Part shown: positions 1-6,725 of the stretch, piece after piece | Layout: the number at the start of each line of letters is the position of its first letter | How positions within the stretch are numbered: position 1 is the first letter of the stretch | The notes under the pieces: model-generated | Databases searched by the model: none | What the model was told of the DNA's origin: nothing | Seen by the model: only the letters and a program-made list of their open reading frames with translations | Made by a program: the position numbers and the translations under genes | NCBI GenBank assembly: GCA_964368305.1 | Contig: CAYJAB010000012.1 | Coordinates: 1 to 34,181 of the forward strand | Direction of reading: 5' to 3' | DNA: 34,181 nt | Source: CAYJAB01 sp964368305 | GTDB lineage: Bacteria; Bacillota_I; Bacilli_A; Erysipelotrichales; Erysipelotrichaceae

Positions 1-232
1 ATTCATCAAACTTTGTAGCTACATAAACTTTCCCCACAGCAGAATACACTCGGTAAATATCGCTGGTATTCACAGTGGTTTCTATATTCAAAGAGTTTTG
101 TGCTTTGAGTGTTTGCCCTTTGTTTTTAGATAGCTTATCTGTTATTTTACTCACTTCATCACTCATTGTTGGAGCTTTAATTTCCACCTCGATATCTGTT
201 AGTTTTTCATCTACTGTAATTTTAATTTTCAT
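1..232 (-). CDS. LytTR-domain DNA-binding protein, 5' part (runs off window)
   Basis: The first 77 codons are visible; the gene continues past base 1. The protein opens MKIKITVDEKLTDIEVEIKA, followed by a segment ending in YRVYSAVGKVYVATKFDE. This is the layout of small stand-alone LytTR proteins: a short N-terminal strand-rich segment with no receiver domain, leading into the DNA-binding domain that begins with the 'I..I...GKVYV.T' strands. The start ATG (232-230) has a GAAAGG ribosome site about 10 bases upstream. Such genes usually sit before a DUF3021 membrane protein; that neighbour would lie outside the window and is inference. Direct repeats 21 bp apart upstream (312-350) fit autoregulation. 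The family call is fairly sure although the C-terminal half is not visible. Confidence 0.75.
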   Translation of the reverse strand, partial: MKIKITVDEKLTDIEVEIKAPTMSDEVSKITDKLSKNKGQTLKAQNSLNIETTVNTSDIYRVYSAVGKVYVATKFDE

Positions 233-274
233 AAGTATTTTGACCTTTCATAATAAAATTAATTTCTTAAAATT

Positions 275-350
275 ATTATACAAGTTATTTTTAAATAAAT
301 CTCACTTTTCATATAGGTGGTACTGATTTCGCTATAAGTGGTACTAATTT
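275..350 (-). promoter_or_regulatory. LytTR gene promoter with two 21-bp-spaced direct repeats
   Basis: A TATAAT -10 box lies at 280-275 on the minus strand with no good -35 at the expected place. Upstream are two imperfect 18-base direct repeats at 312-329 and 333-350 (plus-strand form TATA[G/A]GTGGTACT[G/A]ATTT, 16 of 18 matching). Their starts are exactly 21 bp apart, two helical turns. LytTR-type proteins are known to bind paired direct repeats with this spacing. The second repeat overlaps the stop codon of the preceding HTH gene. That this site binds the adjacent LytTR protein is inference. Confidence 0.6.
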
Positions 351-559
351 TCTTCATCTTCGTGAACAAACTCTAAAATATCAGATACATCACAGTGAAA
401 ATATTTGCAAATTCTAATTATTGTATCCATTGATATTGATTGCTCTTTATTCATTTTTGTAAGTGTCGCTCTACCCATTCCTACTACATCAATTAAATCT
501 CCTTTGCGCATACGCTTATCAATTAACAATTTCCATAATTTATCATAACTAATTCTCAT
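344..559 (-). CDS. Small Cro/CI-type helix-turn-helix regulator
   Basis: This 71-residue protein is essentially one DNA-binding domain of the YozG/HTH_26 kind. Residues about 7-62 form the five-helix fold: KLWKLLIDKRMRKGDLIDVV, then MGRATLTKMNKEQSISMDTI as turn and recognition helix, then IIRICKYFHCDVSDILEF. The family pattern of 'L..LL.d+.m.k.dL....gis..tl.k....e.vs...l.kIc..l.c...DI.e' is clearly seen. It ends in an acidic tail (HEDEEN). It has its own promoter at 605-634 and a modest ribosome site (AAGTGAG). Its target is unknown. Proteins of this type are common next to mobile elements and in accessory regions, which fits the integrase remnant downstream of 799. Confidence 0.85.
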   Translation of the reverse strand: MRISYDKLWKLLIDKRMRKGDLIDVVGMGRATLTKMNKEQSISMDTIIRICKYFHCDVSDILEFVHEDEEN

Positions 560-604
560 TCTATTAACTCACTTTAAGCATTTTATTATAATTTCGATTA
601 ATAT

Positions 605-634
605 ATTATACCGTAAAAAAACTATTTGTTTCAA
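605..634 (-). promoter_or_regulatory. Sigma-A promoter of the HTH regulator
   Basis: Minus strand: -35 TTGAAA (634-629), an 18-base spacer, and -10 TATAAT (610-605), about 45 bases ahead of the start codon at 559. Confidence 0.65.
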
Positions 635-727
635 GAAAAATTCGTATATAACTGAATATTTTTCTAGTTAAATTGATTAGATATAGTACTTATATTTTTA
701 TCAAGCTGTCTGTTTTTATAACAATAT

Positions 728-756
728 AAAACAACCATCAAGTCGAGAGTTGTTTT
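728..756. terminator. Terminator downstream of the integrase remnant
   Basis: AAAACAAC (728-735) pairs with GTTGTTTT (749-756) around a 13-base loop. A T-run follows on the plus strand, and a shorter TTTTAT tract on the minus strand. It lies about 45 bases past the stop codon of the decayed minus-strand integrase, so it is probably the old terminator of that gene. Confidence 0.5.
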
Positions 757-798
757 TTTATCACTTCTTATCAACGTAAGCCTATATTTTATTTTAAA

Positions 799-1434
799 TT
801 ATCGTAAACCCGATAAAGATCTCATCATTAAATCTACATCTTTATTTTCAAGCTCTTGAATTATATGTAGATATGTTTTTTGTGTGGTCGTCATACTTGA
901 ATGACCTAATCTACGAGCAACACTTGCAATAGAAACTTCTGCAAAGAGTAAAACAGAAGCATGGGTGTGCCTAAGTCCATATAAGGATATTATTGGGACA
1001 TTAGATTTTTTACAATGTCTACCTAAAATATCATTTATCGTTGAGTTATATATTTTTTGATAAACGAAAATAGGTTTATCCTCTGGTAGGTTTTTTATTA
1101 ATTCAGAAAACTGTATTACAGTTTGCTAATCAATTTGTACCTTTCTGATTGAAGATTTATTTTCGTAGGTAAAAATCCACTATCGCTTTTATAATTCCAT
1201 GTTTTACTGATAGAAACAGTTTGATGTACAAAATCAAAATATTTTGGGGTAAGGGCAAGTGCCTCTGAAAACCTCATTCCTGTCTTAGCTACAAGCAAAA
1301 TAAACCAATCCCAATTTATTTCACCGCCTAAATTTAAATTAGATATGAGTGTGTGGAGTTCAAATTGGTTTAAGTATTTAATTTTTTTGGCCTTTGGTGC
1401 TTTGCCTTTTATAATAGCTTTTCGAGTTGGATCT
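799..1434 (-). pseudogene. Tyrosine recombinase (phage-type integrase), truncated and frameshifted
   Basis: Minus-strand codons from about 1434 read RDPTRKAIIKGKAPK and then a catalytic-domain start with KTGMRFSEALALTP, which holds the first catalytic Arg. In another frame the C-terminal part reads LYGLRHTHASVLL, then VARRLGHSSMTTTQKTYLHI, giving the second Arg, the His and the Tyr nucleophile, and ends at TAA (799-801). Two lesions separate the parts. One is a one-base loss in an A-run near 1160-1163, since PTKNKSS would be expected. The other is a TAG at 1128-1126 exactly where the family has Trp (QID-stop-QTVIQF). The N-terminal arm-binding and core-binding domains are absent, and the 5' end joins a response regulator fragment at about 1435-1445. 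It is a relic of an integrative element and not functional. Confidence 0.85.
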
Positions 1435-1554
1435 CTAAAAATCAAACTTATGTATTTGACATTCCACATCAAAAGTTAATAATGTTTTACTAATGATTTT
1501 ATGATGTTTTTCTCTAAAGATAGATTCATCATCTACTATCGAAATCTGCAACAT
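1435..1554 (-). pseudogene. Response regulator, first 39 codons only (AgrA/LytTR type)
   Basis: From ATG 1554 the reading is MLQISIVDDESIFREK followed by a helix and a second strand (TFDVECQIHKFD), then a TAG at 1437-1435. This is the start of a receiver domain: strand 1, the acidic pair DDE of the phosphorylation pocket, helix 1 and strand 2. The phospho-acceptor Asp and the DNA-binding half are gone because the frame runs into integrase sequence. It has a good ribosome site (AGGGGAG, about 10 bases upstream) and its own sigma-A promoter (1602-1630), so the gene was once expressed. The AgrD-like peptide gene just upstream suggests it was the response regulator of an agr-like quorum-sensing set. 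That assignment is inference; the receiver identity is read directly. Confidence 0.75.
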
Positions 1555-1601
1555 AAGAACACTCCCCTAACTATGTCCATTCACATACTATTTACAATCA
1601 C

Positions 1602-1630
1602 ATTATATAATTTCAATATACGCTTTTCAA
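1602..1630 (-). promoter_or_regulatory. Promoter of the broken response regulator
   Basis: Minus strand: -35 TTGAAA (1630-1625), a 17-base spacer and -10 TATAAT (1607-1602). It lies about 50 bases before the ATG at 1554. Confidence 0.7.
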
Positions 1631-1663
1631 TAGTTAAGGCGATATTATTCCATAAGGTTATAC

Positions 1664-1710
1664 ACAAAAAAAGATAAACTCTGAGCTGAACCGCACCCAA
1701 TTGTTTATCT
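1664..1710 (-). terminator. Terminator of the AgrD-like peptide transcript
   Basis: On the minus strand AGATAAAC (1710-1703) pairs with GTTTATCT (1679-1672) around a 23-base loop that may fold further, followed by a T-tract ending near 1664. It sits 25 bases beyond the peptide stop codon and separates the peptide from the response regulator fragment. Confidence 0.6.
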
Positions 1711-1734
1711 CTCTTTATTTTGTAATACTAGATA

Positions 1735-1839
1735 TTATTTAGATTCTTGTTTGATAGGTTCTGGTTTATAAAATCCCCAAGCAGATGGAGCTGCAGAACT
1801 CTCTAATACTAGATTTAATAATGATACAATATAATTCAT
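1735..1839 (-). CDS. AgrD-like cyclic (thio)lactone autoinducer peptide precursor
   Basis: This is a 34-codon gene with a very strong ribosome site (AAGGAGGG, 8 bases before ATG 1839). The protein has three parts, as AgrD precursors do. Residues 1-13 (MNYIVSLLNLVLE) form a short amphipathic helix. Residues 14-23 (SSAAPSAWGF) are the candidate signal core. Residues 24-34 (YKPEPIKQESK) form a charged, Pro-containing tail. The core-tail junction PSAWGF-YKPEP lines up with Listeria AgrD (ACFMFV-YEPKSP), with Ser19 in place of the ring-forming Cys. A Ser lactone ring of five residues (Ser19-Phe23) is therefore predicted; Ser lactones are known in FsrD of Enterococcus. No AgrB protease or AgrC sensor is in the window, and the adjacent response regulator is destroyed. 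The promoter carries paired 21-bp-spaced repeats. The coding call is firm, the AgrD role likely, the exact product inference. Confidence 0.75.
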   Translation of the reverse strand: MNYIVSLLNLVLESSAAPSAWGFYKPEPIKQESK

Positions 1840-1870
1840 TGTGTGTCCCTCCTTGATTACAAGATAACAG

Positions 1871-1922
1871 ATTATATATAAATTATGTATTTCATTGATT
1901 AAATCGTAGTTTTCATTGATTA
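1871..1922 (-). promoter_or_regulatory. Peptide-gene promoter with tandem 12-bp repeats 21 bp apart
   Basis: The -10 TATAAT is at 1876-1871 on the minus strand. Two perfect copies of TAATCAATGAAA lie at 1922-1911 and 1901-1890; their starts are exactly 21 bp apart. The nearer copy covers the place of the -35, where no TTGACA-like box is seen. Paired direct repeats with 12-bp gaps or 21-bp centre spacing, replacing or abutting a weak -35, are the known form of AgrA, ComE and other LytTR activator sites. The regulator that binds here is not established. Confidence 0.65.
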
Positions 1923-1986
1923 TTTAACTTTTTTTCAAAGGATATCTATGGTTTTACTATTTTTAATTTATTGTCAAAACCAATAA

Positions 1987-2008
1987 AAAAGCCTTTTACA
2001 AGGCTTTT
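1987..2008. terminator. Terminator after tRNA-Leu
   Basis: AAAAGCCTT and AAGGCTTTT pair around a 4-base loop, with A- and T-rich flanks on both sides. It lies about 35 bases beyond the 3' end of tRNA-Leu on the minus strand and could end that transcript, and the pyr operon with it. Confidence 0.7.
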
Positions 2009-2041
2009 ATTGTACACGATATCTATCGCGTTCATCTTAAA

Positions 2042-2124
2042 TGGTGCGGGTGAAGGGACTCGAACCCCCATGGTTGCCCGCTAGATCCTAAGTCTAGTGC
2101 GTCTGCCAATTTCGCCACACCCGC
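2042..2124 (-). tRNA. tRNA-Leu (anticodon UAG)
   Basis: The minus strand folds into a class II tRNA of 83 bases with encoded CCA. The acceptor stem GCGGGTG pairs with CACCCGC. The anticodon stem CTAGA/TCTAG encloses loop CTTAGGA, giving anticodon TAG. A variable arm and the T-arm GGTTCGAGTCC follow. An extended -10 (TGC-TATTAT, with TATTAT at 2144-2139) stands just upstream. Because pyrE ends only about 50 bases upstream on the same strand without a clear terminator, read-through from the pyr operon is also possible. Confidence 0.97.
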
Positions 2125-2176
2125 GCGAATGCTATATAATAATAGCACACATTTTTTTAAAAATAAAGTAAAAATT

Positions 2177-2809
2177 TTATTTTTTTATCCAAGTCTCATC
2201 ACTTGGATTATCTCTGAATTGTAGTAATCTTTTTACATCTTCTTTTTTAATGTAATTATGTTCTACAGCAACTTCTAAAAGTACATCATAGTTTGATAAT
2301 GAATGGTTAATGATATTTGCTTGTGCAAGACGATCAATCCCTTTTTTCATACCATAAGTAAAGATAGATACAACACCTAGAACCTCAGCTTGTGCTTCTT
2401 TTAATGTTTCTACAACCTCAATAACACTCCCTGCTGTTGAGATTAAATCTTCAACCACTACAACTTTTTGAAAAGGTTTTAGTTTCCCTTCTATTTGTTT
2501 ATTTCTACCATGCTGCTTTGCTCCACTTCTTACATATCCCATAGGAAGTTGTAAAATATCTGCTACAAGTGCAGCATGTGCAATCCCTGCAGTACTTGTC
2601 CCCATAATAACTTCAACATCTGCAAACTCTTCTTTAATTTTCTCAGCTAAACAATTCTCCACAACTTTACGTGCATTATGATCAGATAATATTAAACGAT
2701 TATCGCAATAAATCGGAGACTTAATTCCACTTACCCAAGTAAATGGATCATTTGGTCTTAAAAAGACTGCTTCAATATCTAATAAGTTTTTAGCAACTAT
2801 TTTATCCAT
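2177..2809 (-). CDS. pyrE: Orotate phosphoribosyltransferase
   Basis: It transfers ribose-5-phosphate from PRPP to orotate, making OMP in the cytosol. The 210-residue protein is of normal length. The PRPP-binding loop VVVVEDLISTAGS is at residues about 116-128. The catalytic flexible loop with YVRSGAKQHGRNKQIEG is at 92-108, and the N-terminal segment FTWVSGIKSPIYCDNR is typical of PyrE. Its start codon overlaps the pyrF stop by 8 bases (ATGGATAA), so translation is probably coupled. It is the last gene of the symporter-pyrK-pyrD-pyrF-pyrE operon, controlled by the PyrR attenuator near 6540-6640. Confidence 0.97.
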   Translation of the reverse strand: MDKIVAKNLLDIEAVFLRPNDPFTWVSGIKSPIYCDNRLILSDHNARKVVENCLAEKIKEEFADVEVIMGTSTAGIAHAALVADILQLPMGYVRSGAKQHGRNKQIEGKLKPFQKVVVVEDLISTAGSVIEVVETLKEAQAEVLGVVSIFTYGMKKGIDRLAQANIINHSLSNYDVLLEVAVEHNYIKKEDVKRLLQFRDNPSDETWIKK

Positions 2810-3509
2810 GGTTTGTGAACTCCTTTACACATCTATTATAGGCTTCTTGTGGGTTTTCTGCTTGTGTGATTGGTCTTCCAACTACAATGTAATCTGATCC
2901 GATTTCACGTGCTTTTTGAGGTGTAGTGATTCTTACTTGATCATCTTGTTTCGCATCCGCAAAACGAACACCTGGTGTTACTGTACAAAAATCATCTAAA
3001 CAAGCCTCTTTAACAATTTGCACTTCAAGAGGAGAACATACAACTCCATCAAGTCCTGCAAGTTTTGTCATTTTAGCGTAATGTGAAACAACATCATTGA
3101 TTTCTTCTTTGATTAATAACTCTTCATGCAACATATGGTCATCTGTAGATGTTAATTGGGTAACAGCCAAGATAATTGGTCTTTTGTTTTTACTTCCTTC
3201 AATTAGACCCTCTTTAGCAGCCATCATCATTTTTACACCACCTGCAGCATGTACATTTACCATGTCTACATCTAATCGTGCTAATGATGCCATTGTTCTT
3301 TTAACAGTATTTGGAATATCGTGTAGTTTTAAATCTAAAAATACTTTATGTCCTCTTTTTTTAATTTCTTTTACGATTTCTACCCCACAACTGTAGTAAA
3401 GTTCCATACCGATTTTCACATATAGTGTTTGATTTGAAAATAAATCTAAAAACGCTAATGTTTCCTCTTTACTACTAAAATCACATGCTACAATTACTTC
3501 TTTACTCAT
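2802..3509 (-). CDS. pyrF: Orotidine-5'-phosphate decarboxylase
   Basis: It decarboxylates OMP to UMP, the last step of UMP synthesis. The 235-residue TIM-barrel protein carries the signature DLKLHDIPNT at residues 59-68, which includes the catalytic Lys and Asp. A phosphate-binding end follows (TPGVRF, then SDYIVVGRPI). Its start overlaps the pyrD stop by 8 bases, and pyrE overlaps its own end by 8 bases. It belongs to the bacterial short-form (type 1) PyrF group. Confidence 0.97.
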   Translation of the reverse strand: MSKEVIVACDFSSKEETLAFLDLFSNQTLYVKIGMELYYSCGVEIVKEIKKRGHKVFLDLKLHDIPNTVKRTMASLARLDVDMVNVHAAGGVKMMMAAKEGLIEGSKNKRPIILAVTQLTSTDDHMLHEELLIKEEINDVVSHYAKMTKLAGLDGVVCSPLEVQIVKEACLDDFCTVTPGVRFADAKQDDQVRITTPQKAREIGSDYIVVGRPITQAENPQEAYNRCVKEFTNHG

Positions 3510-4425
3510 ACTTATGACTCCTTTTAATTACACTTTTTAATTCTTTTATTTCAAGATCATCTAATACTTTATCTAAGTTTTGGATGATTTTTTGACAAAC
3601 ATATGGATCGATTAGATTTGCAGCACCAATTTGCACTGCACTCGCTCCAGCACTCATCATTTCAATCACATCTTCTGCGGATGAAATGCCTCCTATTCCT
3701 ATGACTGGAATAGATACTGCTTTACTAACTTGATTCACCATTCTAAGTGCTATTGGGAAAATACACGGACCACTTAATCCACCTATTTTATTTACTAAAA
3801 TAGGTCTTCCCGTTTTTAAATCAAATCGGGTCGCGATAAATGTATTAACTAAACATACACCATCTGCCTGATTATCTTCGCATACTTTCGCAAGCTTTAC
3901 AATATCAGAAACATTTGGACTTAACTTTATAAAAATTTGTTTAGAACTTACTTGTTTAACTTTTTGAATAATCTGCGCAACTGCAGTTAAATCATCTGAG
4001 AAATTCACACCATTTTTATGTACATTAGGACAACTGATATTAATTTCTAATATTTTTACTTGTTCTTCATTTTCAAACGCTTTTGCTAACTTTACGTATT
4101 CATCAATTGTAAATCCATTAATATTGGCAATAATCGGTTGTGTATACACCTCTTTTAGCTTCTTTATTTCACATTCAATCACTTTTTCAATACCTGGATT
4201 TTGAAGTCCTACAGAATTGATTAACCCTGACTCTGTCTCTATAATTCTAGGTGTTGGATTTCCAAATCTATCAGAAATTGTAACCCCCTTAATAGAGAGT
4301 GCACCTAACATATCAATATCATAAAAATCATTAAATTCATATCCAAATCCAAATGTCCCACTTGCAGGGATAATTGGATTTTTAAGTGTTAATTGATTCA
4401 GATTTACTTCTAATCGATTTACCAT
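3502..4425 (-). CDS. pyrD: Dihydroorotate dehydrogenase, class 1B catalytic subunit
   Basis: It oxidises dihydroorotate to orotate with bound FMN, passing electrons through PyrK to NAD. The 307-residue length fits class 1B. The N-terminal FMN segment NPIIPASGTFGFG is present. The active-site motif INISCPNVHKNG carries the catalytic Cys at residue 132; Cys rather than Ser is the class 1 mark. The phosphate-binding end is GIGGISSAEDVIEMMSAGAS. Adjacent pyrK confirms the NAD-dependent 1B type. The start overlaps the pyrK stop by 7 bases. Confidence 0.97.
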   Translation of the reverse strand: MVNRLEVNLNQLTLKNPIIPASGTFGFGYEFNDFYDIDMLGALSIKGVTISDRFGNPTPRIIETESGLINSVGLQNPGIEKVIECEIKKLKEVYTQPIIANINGFTIDEYVKLAKAFENEEQVKILEINISCPNVHKNGVNFSDDLTAVAQIIQKVKQVSSKQIFIKLSPNVSDIVKLAKVCEDNQADGVCLVNTFIATRFDLKTGRPILVNKIGGLSGPCIFPIALRMVNQVSKAVSIPVIGIGGISSAEDVIEMMSAGASAVQIGAANLIDPYVCQKIIQNLDKVLDDLEIKELKSVIKRSHKYE

Positions 4426-5150
4426 ATTACTTCCTCACTTAATAATACTGGACCTTCTTTACAAATACGTTTATTTCCATATTTAGTCTTACAAGTACAC
4501 CCCATACAAGCACCAAATCCACATCCCATTTTCTCTTCAAAAGAAAGTTCACCTTTGATAGTTAACTTTTCATGCAATGACTGCATCATCGCTTTTGGTC
4601 CGCACGTATAATAATATGTTTGTGTAATTTTTTGTGTGTTTAGATAATCAACTACATTTCCTTTAAATCCAAACGATCCATCCAATGTACATACAACAAC
4701 TTCAATATCTAATTGCTTGAATGCTTCTAATAAAAATATGTCACTTTCACGTGAATAACCAAGTACAATTTTGACTTGGTTATTATTTATTATTAGATCT
4801 TTTGCAAGTTGATAAAGTGGAACAATACCAAGTCCTCCCCCCACAAGGAGAACATCAGTATTATTTTTTAAACTAAATCCATTTCCCAACCCAATTAAAG
4901 CATCAATCAATCCTTCATTTTTCTCACTTAATATTTTAGTCCCTTTTCCAACAACTTTATAAACTAAAGTAAGTATTGTATCTGTTTTACTACAAATACT
5001 AAGTGGTCTTCTTAAATAGCATGATTCAATCATTAAATTAACAAACTGTCCCGCTTTTAACATTTCAAAGTTTCCTTCAAGTGTTAATTGATATGTTTGA
5101 CATGCAATTTTTTCATTTTTTAAGATTCGAAGATTTTGATTAATTTGCAT
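4419..5150 (-). CDS. pyrK: Dihydroorotate dehydrogenase electron-transfer subunit
   Basis: This is the FAD and [2Fe-2S] partner of PyrD that lets dihydroorotate oxidation reduce NAD. The 243-residue protein has an FAD-binding barrel (LRRPLSICS), a NAD-binding region (LLVGGGLGIVPLYQLAKDL, then YTCGPKAMM), and a C-terminal cluster motif with Cys at about 210, 215, 218 and 230 (CGFGACMGC then ICKEGP). All four ligands are present. It starts 3 bases after the symporter stop, which ties the transporter to the pyr operon. Confidence 0.96.
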   Translation of the reverse strand: MQINQNLRILKNEKIACQTYQLTLEGNFEMLKAGQFVNLMIESCYLRRPLSICSKTDTILTLVYKVVGKGTKILSEKNEGLIDALIGLGNGFSLKNNTDVLLVGGGLGIVPLYQLAKDLIINNNQVKIVLGYSRESDIFLLEAFKQLDIEVVVCTLDGSFGFKGNVVDYLNTQKITQTYYYTCGPKAMMQSLHEKLTIKGELSFEEKMGCGFGACMGCTCKTKYGNKRICKEGPVLLSEEVIW

Positions 5151-5153
5151 AAA

Positions 5154-6506
5154 CTATTTTACTTCTTTAGTGCTATTGTATACAGTTTCATCTAATAAGT
5201 TTTCAGATTTCGCAACACATAATGCAATCGCACTGTCTCCTACTACATTTAATGAAGTAACTAACATCTCAATAGGACGGTTGATTGCTAAAATTAATGA
5301 ATATGCAAGTAAAGCAGGTTCTGTAGTATATCCCATTCCAGATAATACTGTAAACAATACGATTGCTCCTGCTCCTGGTGCAGCAGGTGTTCCAACAGAT
5401 GCTACAAGTGCAATTAATGCAATTACAACTAAGTTAAACCATGTTAATTCAAATCCAGCACTTGCTGCAATGAAAATTGTTGCTAAAACCTGCATGATTG
5501 CTGTTCCATCCATATTAACAGTCATCCCAAGTGGAAGTGCGAACGACGCTACTTCTTCATCTACACCTAAATCTTCTGTTGTTGTTTGAATATTTAATGG
5601 TAATGTTGCAGCACTTGAGCTTGTAGAGAAACCAAATACAGCAACTTTAGCAATTTTCTTTAAGAATACAATTGGATTTACTTTTGCTACTACAGCAACA
5701 AGTGTTGTATATCCAAATACTAAGAAGAATAATAATACAAGCGTTGTTGTAATCATATATGCAAACGCTGGTGTTAAGTGATCAATACCATAAATTGCAA
5801 ATGTTCTTGTTAATAAACAGAAGATTGCAAATGGCGCGAATTTATTAATAACATATGATAAGAACATTGTTACAATATCATGTACTTCTTCACATGCATC
5901 TTTAATAAAACTTGATTTTTGTCTGAAATTGATGCAAAGTCCTACAACAACTGCTAAGAATACAATTGATAGTACTTTACCATTTACTGTAAATACACTC
6001 ACAATATTATTTGGGATAATTCCTAGTAAAATATTTAACGGATTTGATGCAACACTTCCTGTACCTGCTTGAAGATTATCAATTGTAACATCAAAGATAC
6101 CCATATTATAAACAACCATACCAATTACACTTGCAATTGCTAATGCAATAAGTGAAGTTGTTAGAAATCCCCCTATTGTTTTATATGAAATTCTACCTAA
6201 TTTTTTAGTGTCAGAAATGCGACACATTGCAATCACAATACTTGTAAATACCATAGGTACAATAATTAATTGTAATGAATTTACAAATAATTGACCAATA
6301 ATATAAAATATACCGACAGCATTCACACCTGCTGCACTTGTAATATCTTGGAATAACCATTGATTGATTGTATTCCATAATTCTACATTTCCATTGCTCA
6401 TTAAGTTTTCTCTTAATAATAGAAATCCAACTCCTCCTACTAAACCACATACTAGCGCAACAAACATTTTTGTTGCTAATTTGTTCGAATTTAAACCGTT
6501 TTTCAT
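5154..6506 (-). CDS. Dicarboxylate/amino acid:cation symporter (DAACS family), first gene of pyr operon
   Basis: This is a 450-residue inner-membrane carrier with about eight membrane spans and two re-entrant loops. Family motifs are clear: the Ser-rich hairpin STSSSAATLPLNI, the sodium-site motif NMDGTAI, and the second hairpin GTPAAPGAGAIV. DAACS members move glutamate, aspartate, succinate or related acids with sodium or protons; E. coli DctA also takes up orotate. Here the gene lies between the PyrR attenuator (6539-6636) and pyrK, only 3 bases from pyrK, so it should be induced when pyrimidines are low. The likely cargo is a pyrimidine precursor such as orotate, dihydroorotate, carbamoyl-aspartate or aspartate; this is inference from context. 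The ribosome site is AAAGGGAC before ATG 6506. Confidence 0.92.
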   Translation of the reverse strand: MKNGLNSNKLATKMFVALVCGLVGGVGFLLLRENLMSNGNVELWNTINQWLFQDITSAAGVNAVGIFYIIGQLFVNSLQLIIVPMVFTSIVIAMCRISDTKKLGRISYKTIGGFLTTSLIALAIASVIGMVVYNMGIFDVTIDNLQAGTGSVASNPLNILLGIIPNNIVSVFTVNGKVLSIVFLAVVVGLCINFRQKSSFIKDACEEVHDIVTMFLSYVINKFAPFAIFCLLTRTFAIYGIDHLTPAFAYMITTTLVLLFFLVFGYTTLVAVVAKVNPIVFLKKIAKVAVFGFSTSSSAATLPLNIQTTTEDLGVDEEVASFALPLGMTVNMDGTAIMQVLATIFIAASAGFELTWFNLVVIALIALVASVGTPAAPGAGAIVLFTVLSGMGYTTEPALLAYSLILAINRPIEMLVTSLNVVGDSAIALCVAKSENLLDETVYNSTKEVK

Positions 6507-6538
6507 TTTCTTGTCCCTTTCATAGAGGCAAATACCAT

Positions 6539-6636
6539 AAAAAAAATCTTTATACCCAAAAGTGTATAAAGATCGTACGTTAAAATATTGACGTCGCCTT
6601 ACTAGCCTCTCTGGACTAACTTAAAGGTATTTACCG
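6539..6636 (-). promoter_or_regulatory. PyrR-responsive attenuator leader of the pyr operon
   Basis: The minus-strand leader begins just after the promoter. It contains AGTCCAGAGAGGCT (6617-6604), the core of the PyrR-binding loop known from Bacillus pyr attenuators. Further on, ATCTTTATAC (6573-6564) pairs with GTATAAAGAT (6555-6546), followed by eight T, forming an intrinsic terminator at 6573-6539. When UMP is high, PyrR bound at the loop should allow the terminator to form. The leader also holds GGTAAATACC near its 5' end, which can pair with GGTATTTGCC near 6536-6527; whether this acts as an antiterminator strand is not clear. Confidence 0.88.
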
Positions 6637-6642
6637 TATTTA

Positions 6643-6671
6643 ATTATAGATAGATTCCTTTCATAAGTCAA
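6643..6671 (-). promoter_or_regulatory. Sigma-A promoter of the pyr operon
   Basis: Minus strand: -35 TTGACT (6671-6666), a 17-base spacer, and -10 TATAAT (6648-6643). It is placed to start RNA near 6636, just ahead of the PyrR leader. Confidence 0.85.
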
Positions 6672-6714
6672 TAAAAAAAACGAAATACAAATTAATAAAT
6701 TCATATCTCGTTTT
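6672..6714 (-). terminator. Terminator of the SIS operon
   Basis: On the minus strand AAAACGAGATA and TATTTCGTTTT form the arms of a hairpin (6714-6677), followed by T-rich sequence to about 6672. It lies 12 bases after the last SIS gene and directly abuts the -35 of the pyr promoter. Confidence 0.65.
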
Positions 6715-6725
6715 ATTCTTATATT

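Noticed and set aside
75..326. Plus-strand open frame over the LytTR gene
   Set aside because: It is the opposite strand of the LytTR reading, has no ribosome site, and its product is low-complexity Ser/Leu/Ile.
1116..1472. Stand-alone 118-residue integrase reading
   Set aside because: Its first codons are the out-of-frame overlap with the response regulator fragment and its end is a frameshift product. It is part of the pseudogene at 799-1434.
5170..5589. 139-codon plus-strand frame inside the symporter gene
   Set aside because: It is the antisense of a clear DAACS coding region and has no ribosome site or domain.
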